In this document: positions 34,688 through 43,531 of the stretch, piece after piece | Numbering within the stretch: the stretch's first letter is position 1 | How the letters are laid out: each line of letters begins with the position of its first letter | NCBI RefSeq assembly: GCF_900096915.1 | Contig: NZ_FMYK01000001.1 | Coordinates: forward strand, 62,001 to 126,000 | Origin: Acinetobacter marinus | GTDB lineage: Bacteria; Pseudomonadota; Gammaproteobacteria; Pseudomonadales; Moraxellaceae | Length of the DNA: 64,000 nt | Direction of reading: 5' to 3' | Translations under genes and position numbers: made by a program | Notes under the pieces: model-generated | Told to the model about the DNA's origin: nothing | The model's database searches: none | What the model saw: only the letters and a program-made list of their open reading frames with translations

Positions 34688-34723
34688 AAATGAAAAGCTC
34701 ACCGATCGGTGAGCTTTTCATTT
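34688..34723. terminator. Bidirectional terminator, 36-bp perfect palindrome
   Basis: A GC-rich core (GCTCACCGATCGGTGAGC) is flanked by A- and T-runs, and symmetry extends to all 36 bases, between converging genes. Confidence 0.9.
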
Positions 34724-34734
34724 GAGGCAATGAT

Positions 34735-35652
34735 TTATTTTTTACCATGTTCATTGAGTAAAAATTCAACCAAAGCCTTTTGTGCATGCAGGCGATTTTC
34801 TGCTTCATCCCAAACCACAGCATTTGGATGATCGAGCATATTTTCAGAGATTTCTTCGCCACGATGCGCAGGTAAACAGTGCATAAATAAGCAATCTGGA
34901 TGTGCCAGCTGCATTAAGGCTTCATTGACTTGATAGTTAGCAAAGGCTTTTTCACGCAATTTTTGCTCTTCTTCTTGCCCCATACTCGCCCAGACATCAG
35001 TCACGATCAGATCGGCATCTTTGGCAGCGGCTTCAGGTGAGTCAACCAACTCGACATGATCTGCAAATTCAGCCAAGAATTTTGGATTTGGGGTATAGCC
35101 TTCTGGCGATGCAATGCGTAGTTTAAAGCCGAGCATTTGTGCAGTTTCCATATAGGAATTACACATATTATTGCCGTCACCGATCCACGCTACGGTTTTG
35201 CCTGCAATATCGCCACGATGTTCAAAATAGGTCTGCATATCGGCGAGGAGCTGACACGGATGATGATCATCCGTCAGACCGTTGATCACAGGAACGGCGG
35301 AATATTGTGCAAATTTTTCAACAATATCATGACCAAAGGTACGAATCATGACAATATCGAGCATCCGAGAAATCACTCGTGCCGAGTCTTCAATCGGTTC
35401 GCCACGACCAAGCTGTGTATCTCGAGGCGACAAGAAAATCGCATCCCCACCAAATTGACACATGCCTGCTTCAAAAGAAATTCGTGTACGTGTGCTGGAT
35501 TTTTCAAAAATCATGCCCATCACTTTGCCGACAAAAGGCTGATAGGCTTCGGATTTTTGCTGAAGTTGTTTCAGCTCTGTTGCACGAGCAAGCAGTTGTT
35601 TGAGTTCAAAAGGAGTGAGATCACGCAGGGTGAGAAAATGCCGTAGCGCCAT
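34735..35652 (-). CDS. argF: Ornithine carbamoyltransferase
   Basis: Product of 305 residues, the size of pseudomonad anabolic enzymes. Carbamoyl-phosphate motif SSTRTRISFE, HPCQLLADMQT, ornithine-binding DVWASMGQEEE and catalytic MHCLPAHRGEEIS are all present. It forms citrulline in arginine synthesis in the cytoplasm. The ATG at 35652 gives the normal MALRHF start; a GTG at 35664 adds four residues only. Confidence 0.95.
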   Translation of the reverse strand: MALRHFLTLRDLTPFELKQLLARATELKQLQQKSEAYQPFVGKVMGMIFEKSSTRTRISFEAGMCQFGGDAIFLSPRDTQLGRGEPIEDSARVISRMLDIVMIRTFGHDIVEKFAQYSAVPVINGLTDDHHPCQLLADMQTYFEHRGDIAGKTVAWIGDGNNMCNSYMETAQMLGFKLRIASPEGYTPNPKFLAEFADHVELVDSPEAAAKDADLIVTDVWASMGQEEEQKLREKAFANYQVNEALMQLAHPDCLFMHCLPAHRGEEISENMLDHPNAVVWDEAENRLHAQKALVEFLLNEHGKK

Positions 35653-35824
35653 AGCTTGTACCACAAAATATCTGTAACAAACCAGTGAGTTGGTGAGTTG
35701 TTTACGAAAAGGAATGAAAAAAACAATCCTCGAGTGTACAACCGTTCATTTTAAAAATGCAAATATTAAATCAATAAATATATTTCAAGGTATATATTCC
35801 CAAAAGGAATCATTTTTGCAGAGA

Positions 35825-36463
35825 TTATTTTGAATCTGGGTGACAGTGCTGATGCCCACGGATAAAGCGATCCACGAAATAAGCGATCTGCGCATCATCT
35901 TTATTATCAATCGGCAAACCGATCAAAGTGCGCCAGTGCAAATCTTGAAAAAAGCCAAAAAAAGTGACTGCTGAGTCGAGTGGACGAGGGCAATCCAATA
36001 AGCCAGCGAGGTGCATTTTTTCCAAATACGCTGCCAACAGATTGTAAGATTGTTGTGGTCCTTGATTGTACAATTCGATTGCCAGATCTTGATGTTCTGC
36101 GGAAATGCTAATCAGCAAACGATCAAATGACATGTTGTTTTCATCAGTAAATATGCTGTACAAATCTTGCAGTAGTGCAGTGAGGTTCGCTCGAATATCG
36201 TCACTGTCTTTTTGACAGGCAAGTTCGATTTGATAAATAAATTTATCGCTACGATCACGACAAATCGCCAAAAATAGCCCTTGTTTACTGCCAAAATATT
36301 TATAAATGGTGGCTTTGGAGCCGCCAGCACGCTCGACGATCTGATCAAGGCTGACTTGATCGTAACCGTATTGAATAAACAAATCTGTCGCCGCATCAAA
36401 CAAAACCGTGCAACGGTCTACGGCACGCTGGGTATTTGGTGGATTGACGAGTTTTGCTTTCAT
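35825..36463 (-). CDS. TetR-family transcriptional regulator
   Basis: Product of 212 residues with a TetR helix-turn-helix (QVSLDQIVERAGGSKATIYK, residues about 37-56, then YFGSKQGLF). The C-terminal domain resembles the AefR-like group. It is divergent from prpB across 371 bases containing a nested inverted repeat at 36593-36631. Propionate operons are usually run by GntR, PrpR or other families, so control of prpBC by this protein is possible but not proven. Confidence 0.83.
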   Translation of the reverse strand: MKAKLVNPPNTQRAVDRCTVLFDAATDLFIQYGYDQVSLDQIVERAGGSKATIYKYFGSKQGLFLAICRDRSDKFIYQIELACQKDSDDIRANLTALLQDLYSIFTDENNMSFDRLLISISAEHQDLAIELYNQGPQQSYNLLAAYLEKMHLAGLLDCPRPLDSAVTFFGFFQDLHWRTLIGLPIDNKDDAQIAYFVDRFIRGHQHCHPDSK

Positions 36464-36834
36464 AGAGATGGCTTAACAGTTGTGGCGAAATCAAAGGTGT
36501 CGTATCAAATCGACAGCAACACGACGGCATATCTTAGCATGGTTTTGACCGTGATCGCTGATCCGCTTCGTTTACGGTGATTTTAATTCATCTATGTGGA
36601 TTTAAATTGATTTTTGCAATTCATCCACATATTAGGTGCGGATAATCATGAAAGAAATCATGAAATGTTTTGCAAATTATTTGTGAGGTGATTGGCAAAA
36701 ATAGTCACACTTTGGTCTAAATCGATCACAATAACATGATAATGCCATAGCTTTTTTGAACGATCTTCCTATACTGCTTGGGACTGTTTTTGATTAGGCA
36801 GTCTCTAAACAATGAATTTAACGGAAAAGAAATT
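36464..36834. other. Divergent intergenic region tetR-prpB
   Basis: A 371-base region without a gene that contains a nested inverted repeat (36593-36631). No further clear structure. Confidence 0.55.
36593..36631. promoter_or_regulatory. Nested inverted repeat, regulatory candidate
   Basis: Outer arms TATGTGGAT/ATCCACATA enclose inner arms AATTG/CAATT with a 7-base loop. It may be a TetR operator or a folded leader; it is about 200 bases before prpB. Confidence 0.5.
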
Positions 36835-37713
36835 ATGTCACGGAGTTCAGCGGGAGCACGTTTTCGTGCCGCATTGTTAGAAGAAAATCCTTTACAAATC
36901 ATGGGTACAGTCAATGCCTATGCCGCCATGATGGCAAAGCAGGTCGGCTATCGTGCCATCTATCTCTCAGGTGCAGGTGTTGCCAATTACTCATATGGCT
37001 TGCCTGATCTTGGCATGACCAGCCTTGATAATGTATTAGAGGATGTACGCCGTATCACCAGTCAAGTCGATACCCCGCTTTTGGTGGATATTGATACAGG
37101 TTGGGGCGGTGCCTTTAATATCTCTCGTACCATCAAACAGATGATTTCTGCGGGAGCAGCAGCAGTGCATATCGAAGATCAAGTGGCGCAAAAGCGTTGC
37201 GGTCATCGCCCGAATAAAGAAATCGTCAGCCTTGAGGAAATGGTTGATCGGATTAAAGCGGCGGCTGATGCCAAAACTGATCCTGATTTCGTCCTGATGG
37301 CTCGTACTGATGCGCTACAAAAAGATGGCTTACAAGCAGTGATTGACCGTGCTTGCGCTTGCGTGGAAGCGGGTGCCGATGCGATCTTTGCCGAAGCAAT
37401 GACTGACATCACCATGTACAAAACCGTTTGCGATGCGGTCAAGGTGCCAGTGCTTGCCAATATTACTGAATTTGGTGATACACCGTACTACACCAAAGAC
37501 GAGCTGGCAGAACAAGGCATTTCAATGGTGCTCTATCCACTGTCTGCAACTCGTGCCATGCAAAAAGCCGCATTACAAGTGATGCGTTCGGTGCGTGAAC
37601 ACGGCACGCAAGTCAATGTATTAGACACCATGCAAGAGCGTAAAGAGTTGTATGAATTCTTGAATTATCATGAGTTTGAACAGACTTTGGATAAGCTGTT
37701 TCAAGAGAAATAA
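36835..37713 (+). CDS. prpB: 2-methylisocitrate lyase
   Basis: Product of 292 residues from the ATG at 36835, after GGAAAAG; a start at 36778 is too long for the family. SGAGVANYSYGLPD, VDIDTGWGG and the active-site QVAQKRCGHRPNK (catalytic cysteine) identify PrpB of the isocitrate lyase superfamily. It splits 2-methylisocitrate into pyruvate and succinate, the last step of the methylcitrate cycle for propionyl-CoA. It is followed by prpC after 120 bases that hold a hairpin. Confidence 0.95.
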   Translation: MSRSSAGARFRAALLEENPLQIMGTVNAYAAMMAKQVGYRAIYLSGAGVANYSYGLPDLGMTSLDNVLEDVRRITSQVDTPLLVDIDTGWGGAFNISRTIKQMISAGAAAVHIEDQVAQKRCGHRPNKEIVSLEEMVDRIKAAADAKTDPDFVLMARTDALQKDGLQAVIDRACACVEAGADAIFAEAMTDITMYKTVCDAVKVPVLANITEFGDTPYYTKDELAEQGISMVLYPLSATRAMQKAALQVMRSVREHGTQVNVLDTMQERKELYEFLNYHEFEQTLDKLFQEK

Positions 37714-37730
37714 TCAAGCTGTGAATGAAG

Positions 37731-37756
37731 TGATTTCATTGTGAAATCATTGTTTT
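37731..37756 (+). terminator. Hairpin with T-run between prpB and prpC
   Basis: TGATTTCA pairs with TGAAATCA (8 bp, 3-base loop), then TTGTTTTT. Likely a partial terminator or stabilising element within the operon. Confidence 0.6.
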
Positions 37757-37833
37757 TAAATCAAGGACAATGTGGAAAAGTCCTTGAACTGATCTTAAAA
37801 ATCATCAATAGAACAATTGAATTGGAGTAAAAC

Positions 37834-38961
37834 ATGGCTGAAGGAAAGGTCTTATCAGGTGCAGGTTTACGTGGACAAGTCGCAGGGAAAACTGCGCTTT
37901 CAACTGTAGGTAAAAGTGGTGCAGGGCTGACCTATCGTGGTTATGACGTACAAGACTTGGCAGAACATTGTCAGTTTGAAGAAGTGGCGTATTTGATTCT
38001 GTACGGTGAGCTACCGACGCAAGCACAGCTCGATGCGTATAAAACAAAATTAAAAGGTCTACGCAGTCTGCCACAGGCACTCAAAGAAGTGCTCGAACGC
38101 ATTCCTGCCGATGCGCACCCAATGGATGTAATGCGTACAGGCTGTTCGATGCTCGGTAATCTCGAAACAGAAACCTCGTTTGATCAGCAACACGATGCGA
38201 CCGATCGTTTACTTGCTGTATTTCCGTCGATCATTACCTATTGGTATCGTTTTAGCCATGATGGCGTGCGTATTGATGAAAATACCGATGATGATTCAAT
38301 CGGTGCGCATTTCTTACATTTGCTTCACGGTAAAAAGCCAAATGCCTTGCATGAGCAAGTGATGAATGTGTCATTGATTCTTTATGCAGAGCATGAATTT
38401 AATGCCTCGACCTTTACCGCTCGGGTTTGTGCTTCGACCTTATCAGATATGCATTCGTGCATTACAGGTGCGATTGGCACATTACGTGGTCCATTACATG
38501 GTGGCGCAAATGAAGCAGCGATGGACATGATTGAAAATTGGAAATCTGCCGACGAAGCAGAACGTGAAATGATGGGCATGCTTGAGCGTAAAGAAAAGAT
38601 TATGGGCTTTGGTCATGCGATCTACAAAGATAGCGACCCACGTAATGCGATCATCAAGATTTGGTCTGAGAAGCTAGCCAATGATGTTGGCGATACGGTG
38701 CTGTATCCTGTATCTGTGCGCTGTGAAGAAGTGATGTGGCGTGAGAAAAAGCTGTTCTGTAATGCAGACTTCTTTCATGCGTCGGCATATCACTTTATGG
38801 GGATTGCAACCAAACTGTTTACGCCAATCTTTGTGATGAGTCGTCTGACGGGTTGGGCTGCGCATGTGATGGAACAACGTGCAGATAACCGTATCATTCG
38901 CCCAAGTGCGGAATATACTGGCTATGATTTGCGTAAAGTGGTGCCGATTGCTGAGCGTTAA
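37834..38961 (+). CDS. prpC: 2-methylcitrate synthase
   Basis: Product of 375 residues, the PrpC size. GLTYRGYDVQDL, DMHSCITGAIGTLRGPLHGG, and GFGHAIYKDSDPRN mark the citrate synthase family; the short length and the neighbouring prpB favour 2-methylcitrate synthase over GltA. It condenses propionyl-CoA with oxaloacetate. TTGGAG precedes the ATG. No acnD, prpD or prpF follows; the next gene is serS after a terminator. Confidence 0.94.
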   Translation: MAEGKVLSGAGLRGQVAGKTALSTVGKSGAGLTYRGYDVQDLAEHCQFEEVAYLILYGELPTQAQLDAYKTKLKGLRSLPQALKEVLERIPADAHPMDVMRTGCSMLGNLETETSFDQQHDATDRLLAVFPSIITYWYRFSHDGVRIDENTDDDSIGAHFLHLLHGKKPNALHEQVMNVSLILYAEHEFNASTFTARVCASTLSDMHSCITGAIGTLRGPLHGGANEAAMDMIENWKSADEAEREMMGMLERKEKIMGFGHAIYKDSDPRNAIIKIWSEKLANDVGDTVLYPVSVRCEEVMWREKKLFCNADFFHASAYHFMGIATKLFTPIFVMSRLTGWAAHVMEQRADNRIIRPSAEYTGYDLRKVVPIAER

Positions 38962-39000
38962 TTGGTTCTAACTCATTTGATTCCAAGTCATTAAGCAGTG

Positions 39001-39034
39001 AAATAAGCGTGGAGGAATCTGCGCTTATTTTTTC
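39001..39034 (+). terminator. Rho-independent terminator of prpC
   Basis: AAATAAGCG pairs with CGCTTATTT (9 bp), loop of 12, then T-run. Confidence 0.8.
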
Positions 39035-39132
39035 TATTTAAGCCATGTGGTATCTATCATCGTAGCACTGTATTTTTCCCCTCACAGCGCTTACACTATG
39101 CGCATTCAAATTTTTATCTACTTTAGCACCTC

Positions 39133-40404
39133 ATGATTGATCCAAAACTTTTAAGAAATGATATCGACGCTGTCAATGCAGCATTGGCAAAACGTGGCGT
39201 ACAGCTTGATACAGCCGAGTGGACGGCATTAGAAACTCGTCGTAAAGACATCCAATCCAAAGCCGAAAGTCTACAAGCTGAGCGTAATGCAGGTGCCAAA
39301 CAAGTCGGTCAGATTAAACGTGAAGGTGGCGATGCCTCGGAAATCATGGCTCGCATGCAAGCCATCGGTGATGAGATCAAAGCCGCAGAAACCGCTTTGG
39401 CAGAGCTTCAAGACGAAATCGCTCAAAAGTCTTTAAATATTCCAAACTTACCTGATGAATCTGTACCAGCGGGTAAAGATGAAAATGACAATGTGGAAAT
39501 CCTAAAATGGGGTACACCACGTACATTTGACTTTGAAATCAAAGACCATACCGATCTTGGTGAATGGATGGGTGGTTTAGAGTTTGAAACGGCGACTAAA
39601 TTGTCAGGTTCACGTTTTAGCGTACTCAAAGGTCCTTTGGCGCGTCTACAGCGTGCGTTGACACAGTTTATGCTCGACACACACACCTTGAATAATGGCT
39701 ACACCGAAGCTTATGTGCCGTATTTGGTCAATGCGGATAGCTTGCGTGGTACAGGTCAGTTGCCGAAGTTTGAGGAAGACTTGTTCAAACTACAAGGTGA
39801 AAAGGAATATTACTTAATTCCAACTGCTGAAGTGCCAGTGACCAATTTCGTGCGTGATGAAATCATTGATGCTGATCGTCTACCACTGAAATATGCTGCG
39901 CACACGCCATGTTTCCGTAGTGAAGCAGGTTCGTATGGTCGTGATACGCGTGGTCTGATTCGTCAGCATCAGTTCGACAAAGTTGAAATGGTACAAATCG
40001 TTAAGCCTGAAACCTCTATGCAGGCTTTGGAAGAGCTCACTGCCCACGCAGAAGGCATTTTGCAGGCGTTGGAATTGCCATATCGTAAGATTCTATTGTG
40101 TGGTGGTGATATGGGCTTTGGTGCGACCAAGACTTATGACTTGGAAGTTTGGGTGCCAAGCCAAGAGACTTATCGTGAAATTTCGTCATGTTCAAATATG
40201 GGCGACTTCCAAGCGCGTCGTATGATGGCTCGCTATCGTGTCGATCAAAAGAAAACTGAATTGGTACATACCTTAAATGGTTCAGGGCTTGCAGTGGGTC
40301 GTACTTTGCTTGCGGTGATGGAAAACTATCAACGTGCTGATGGTTCGATTGAGATTCCAAAAGTGTTGCAACCGTATATGGGCGGTTTAACCTTTATTGA
40401 CTAA
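39133..40404 (+). CDS. serS: Seryl-tRNA synthetase
   Basis: Product of 423 residues, normal for SerS. An N-terminal coiled-coil arm (residues about 30-110) is followed by class II catalytic motifs: TPCFRSEAGSYGRDTRGLIR (motif 2) and LNGSGLAVGRTLLAVMEN (motif 3). It charges tRNA-Ser and tRNA-Sec with serine. A single-gene unit with a terminator at 40471. Confidence 0.96.
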   Translation: MIDPKLLRNDIDAVNAALAKRGVQLDTAEWTALETRRKDIQSKAESLQAERNAGAKQVGQIKREGGDASEIMARMQAIGDEIKAAETALAELQDEIAQKSLNIPNLPDESVPAGKDENDNVEILKWGTPRTFDFEIKDHTDLGEWMGGLEFETATKLSGSRFSVLKGPLARLQRALTQFMLDTHTLNNGYTEAYVPYLVNADSLRGTGQLPKFEEDLFKLQGEKEYYLIPTAEVPVTNFVRDEIIDADRLPLKYAAHTPCFRSEAGSYGRDTRGLIRQHQFDKVEMVQIVKPETSMQALEELTAHAEGILQALELPYRKILLCGGDMGFGATKTYDLEVWVPSQETYREISSCSNMGDFQARRMMARYRVDQKKTELVHTLNGSGLAVGRTLLAVMENYQRADGSIEIPKVLQPYMGGLTFID

Positions 40405-40470
40405 TCCTTGAAAGATTTTCTGAGATATTCTTGCTGATGTTTCTTGGGATGAAATTTTAATCAACAAATC

Positions 40471-40500
40471 AACTGTGCATCGAAAGTGTGCACAGTTTTT
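40471..40500 (+). terminator. Rho-independent terminator of serS
   Basis: AACTGTGCA pairs with TGCACAGTT (9 bp), 9-base loop, T-run. Confidence 0.85.
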
Positions 40501-40539
40501 GCATTCATCCGATCAGATTGATATTTATTGAGGCGAATT

Positions 40540-41913
40540 GTGGATATTTTTCCAATTTCTCTAAAGTTGCAACAGCAACGCTGTCTGATCGTTGGCGGTG
40601 GACATATTGCACTGCGTAAAGCGACACTTTTGCACAAAGCGGGGGCGATCATTGATGTGGTTGCGCCAGAAATTGATTCGCAATTGCTTGAAGTGGTGCA
40701 AAACAGTGCAGGGCAATATCTACAAGCGTCATTCGATGCACAACATTTGTACACCACCTATCGTTTAGTGATTGCGGCAACCGATGATGCTGAGGTCAAT
40801 CGCACTGTATTTGAGCAATGCGAAGCACGCAACATCCTCGTCAATAGTGTGGATGATATTCCAAACTGTCGATTCATGGTGCCTGCGATCATTGACCGTT
40901 CGCCACTACTCATTTCTGTTGCATCGAATGGTGCATCGCCAGTGCTTTCACGCCAAATTCGTACCCAACTCGAAACATCCATCCCACACGGTATGGGCAA
41001 GTTGGCGGCATTTTCAGGCGATTGGCGTCAGCGTGTCAAAGCCAAAATTCAAAATCCTGATGAGCGTCGAATCTTTTGGGAAAATCTCTACGCCAGCCCG
41101 CTGAAAGAACAAGTCTTTAATGACAATTTCGATGTGGCGAATGACCTAATTCAACAAGCCTTATCAGAATGGACAGCACCAAAAGGGGAAGTGTACTTAG
41201 TTGGTGCAGGACCGGGTGATCCAGAACTTTTAACTTTAAAAGCTTTGCGCCTAATGCAACAAGCCGATGTCGTGGTCTATGACCGTTTGGTGTCGAAGCC
41301 AATTTTAGAGTTATGCCGTCGTGATGCGAGCAAGATTTATGTGGGGAAAGCACGTTCAGATCATAGCGTTCCGCAAGATGGCATTAATGCGTTATTGGTG
41401 GAGCTTGCTCAGCAAGGCAAACGAGTCTGCCGTCTCAAAGGTGGTGATCCGTTTATCTTTGGTCGTGGTGGCGAGGAGATTCAAGAGCTATTCTCAGCCA
41501 ATGTCACTTTCCAAGTCGTGCCAGGGGTTACTGCTGCATCGGGCTGTTCGGCTTATTCAGGGATTCCGCTGACGCATCGGGACTATGCGCAAAGTGTACG
41601 CTTCTTGACTGGGCATCTTAAAGAAGGTTCGCCTGAACTGCCGTGGAATGAGTTGGTTTATGAGAATCAAACACTTGTTTTATATATGGGTTTGGTTGGC
41701 TTAGAGCGGATTTGTCAGGAGCTGATCGCACATGGTCAGCGTGACAGTATGCCTGTGGCGTTGGTGTCTAAAGGTACGACACCCGAGCAGAAAGTCGTGG
41801 TCGGTACACTTGCCGATATTGCTTCGAAAGTGGCTGAGCATGAAATTGTTGCACCGACTTTGACCATTATTGGTGAAGTGGTGAATTTGCGTGAACAATT
41901 GCAGTGGCAATGA
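40540..41913 (+). CDS. cysG: Siroheme synthase
   Basis: Product of 457 residues, the exact length of E. coli CysG. The N-terminal half has the NAD-binding CLIVGGGHIALRKA and SVASNGASPVLSRQIR of precorrin-2 dehydrogenase/ferrochelatase; the C-terminal half has VYLVGAGPGDPELLTLKAL and RLKGGDPFIFGRGGEE of uroporphyrin-III C-methyltransferase. It makes siroheme, needed by sulfite and nitrite reductases. The GTG at 40540 follows TTGAGG and gives the usual start; a TTG at 40528 is less likely. Confidence 0.94.
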   Translation: MDIFPISLKLQQQRCLIVGGGHIALRKATLLHKAGAIIDVVAPEIDSQLLEVVQNSAGQYLQASFDAQHLYTTYRLVIAATDDAEVNRTVFEQCEARNILVNSVDDIPNCRFMVPAIIDRSPLLISVASNGASPVLSRQIRTQLETSIPHGMGKLAAFSGDWRQRVKAKIQNPDERRIFWENLYASPLKEQVFNDNFDVANDLIQQALSEWTAPKGEVYLVGAGPGDPELLTLKALRLMQQADVVVYDRLVSKPILELCRRDASKIYVGKARSDHSVPQDGINALLVELAQQGKRVCRLKGGDPFIFGRGGEEIQELFSANVTFQVVPGVTAASGCSAYSGIPLTHRDYAQSVRFLTGHLKEGSPELPWNELVYENQTLVLYMGLVGLERICQELIAHGQRDSMPVALVSKGTTPEQKVVVGTLADIASKVAEHEIVAPTLTIIGEVVNLREQLQWQ

Positions 41914-41968
41914 TTCATGTAATAATAATGAAGTAGCATGGTTAGATTCAACAAAAATTATATAGTCA

Positions 41969-42003
41969 ATCCCCCCTAAATCCCCCTTTGCAAAGGGGGA
42001 CTT
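41969..42003. repeat. C-run/G-run palindromic repeat
   Basis: A run of C (41971-41976), TAAA, then a perfect 20-bp palindrome, TCCCCCTTTGCAAAGGGGGA (41981-42000). This kind of CCCCC...GGGGG element is dispersed in many Acinetobacter genomes; here it lies between cysG and trmL, where it may act as a terminator on either strand. Confidence 0.7.
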
Positions 42004-42083
42004 TCAGAAGCTGAGATAGGGTTTTGACTTAAAAATCATGTACAATAAACCTCGTTTTTAGTCTGACAACGTTGAGTGTTTGC

Positions 42084-42563
42084 GTGATTCACGTTATTTT
42101 ATTTGAGCCTGAAATTCCTGCCAATACGGGCAATATCATCCGACTATGTGCCAATACAGGTGCGCAGTTACATCTCATCAAGCCACTTGGTTTTGAACTC
42201 GATGATAAAAAACTCAAACGTGCGGGATTGGATTATCACGAATGGGCGAGAATGAAAATTTGGGATGATTTGCAAAGTTGTCTTGCAGAATTGAAAGCAC
42301 AAGGTATTGATGAAAATACAATTTTTCCGCTCACGACCAAAGGCTTTTCTACACCGCATAGCGTGAATTTGAATCGTCCTGTGGCACTGCTGATGGGACC
42401 TGAAACACGTGGCTTACCTGAAAATGTTCGCTTATTATTCCCGCAAGAAAATTGGATTCGTTTGCCTATGGCGGAAAATTCACGCAGTTTAAATCTATCC
42501 AACGCCACTGCGGTGATTGTCTATGAAGCGTGGCGTCAACAAGGCTTTGCCAATTTAGCTTAA
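42084..42563 (+). CDS. trmL: tRNA (cytidine/uridine34-2'-O)-methyltransferase
   Basis: Product of 159 residues from GTG at 42084; the family start motif is IHVILFEPEIPANTGNIIRL, and a TTG four codons earlier is less likely. LLMGPETRGLPE and IRLPMAENSRSLNLSNATAV are the SPOUT-class knot motifs. It methylates the wobble ribose of some leucine tRNAs. Spacing to moeB is 31 bases, so the two are probably co-transcribed. Confidence 0.93.
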   Translation: MIHVILFEPEIPANTGNIIRLCANTGAQLHLIKPLGFELDDKKLKRAGLDYHEWARMKIWDDLQSCLAELKAQGIDENTIFPLTTKGFSTPHSVNLNRPVALLMGPETRGLPENVRLLFPQENWIRLPMAENSRSLNLSNATAVIVYEAWRQQGFANLA

Positions 42564-42594
42564 ATTTTTATTTTTCAAGATATTCAATTTTTTT

Positions 42595-43365
42595 ATGAAT
42601 GAATCAGCACCAGCGCAACTTAAAGATGAAGAATTACATCTCTACAGTCGGCATATTTTGCTCGATGAGTGGGATATTGATGCACAGCAAAATTTAAAAA
42701 ATAGTCATGTGTTGATTATCGGCGCAGGTGGACTCGGCTGTACCTCAAGTGAAATGTTGGTGCGTGCGGGTGTTGGACAGATTACGATTATTGATTTTGA
42801 TAAAATCGAGCTGAGCAATATCCAACGACAGATTGCCTTTGATCCTTATCAAATCGGTCAGCTCAAAGTGGATGTGTTGACTTATCACTTAAAAAGCATC
42901 AACCCACTGGTCAAGGTCACAGCGATTCGTGACAAGTTTGATCATGAGTTGGCTTCACAGCTCTCAGATCATTTTGATTTAGTGCTGGATGGTTGTGATA
43001 ATTTTGCCACGCGTTATGCGGTGAATCAGTTCTGCGTCGCACGTAACACTCCACTCTTGACTGCGGCTGCCATTGGTTTGGAAGGGCAATTGATGATGTT
43101 AAAATCAGCGCCATGCTACCACTGCGTATTTCCGCAGTCCTCGCATGAAAATCCTGATGAACGGCGCTGTGCCAATTCTGGTGTACTCACCACTACGCCA
43201 GCAGTGATGGCAAGTCTGCAAGCACATCATGCCTTATTATATTTAGGTCTAGACAAGTCACCACTTTTGAATAAATTATTGTTGTGGGATGGGATAAACA
43301 TGCAACAGCGTTTGGTCAAGGTCAGTGCTGATCCAAGCTGTCCTGTTTGCCAATCCAGCGAATGA
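42595..43365 (+). CDS. moeB: Molybdopterin-synthase adenylyltransferase/ThiF-like E1
   Basis: Product of 256 residues. VLIIGAGGLGCTSSEMLVRAG is the ATP-binding motif, RQIAFD follows, and CYHCVFP and CPVCQ provide the four zinc cysteines. The adenylating enzyme activates the C-terminal glycine of a sulfur-carrier protein (MoaD or ThiS). No moa, moe or thi gene adjoins it, so the partner cannot be told from context; MoeB is the usual name in this group. Confidence 0.87.
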   Translation: MNESAPAQLKDEELHLYSRHILLDEWDIDAQQNLKNSHVLIIGAGGLGCTSSEMLVRAGVGQITIIDFDKIELSNIQRQIAFDPYQIGQLKVDVLTYHLKSINPLVKVTAIRDKFDHELASQLSDHFDLVLDGCDNFATRYAVNQFCVARNTPLLTAAAIGLEGQLMMLKSAPCYHCVFPQSSHENPDERRCANSGVLTTTPAVMASLQAHHALLYLGLDKSPLLNKLLLWDGINMQQRLVKVSADPSCPVCQSSE

Positions 43366-43531
43366 CCAGATCATCGTTTAAAAAGTCCTACAATTTGTTG
43401 ATGATTGTTGGACGGTTTTGACAGTGCAACATCGGCAAAATGTGATAGATTGAGCGCTCCATTATACAGTTGTACTTTCACAGTCGGACTATTCATATCC
43501 AGACTTTTGGTCTAACGATTTGAGATGAATC

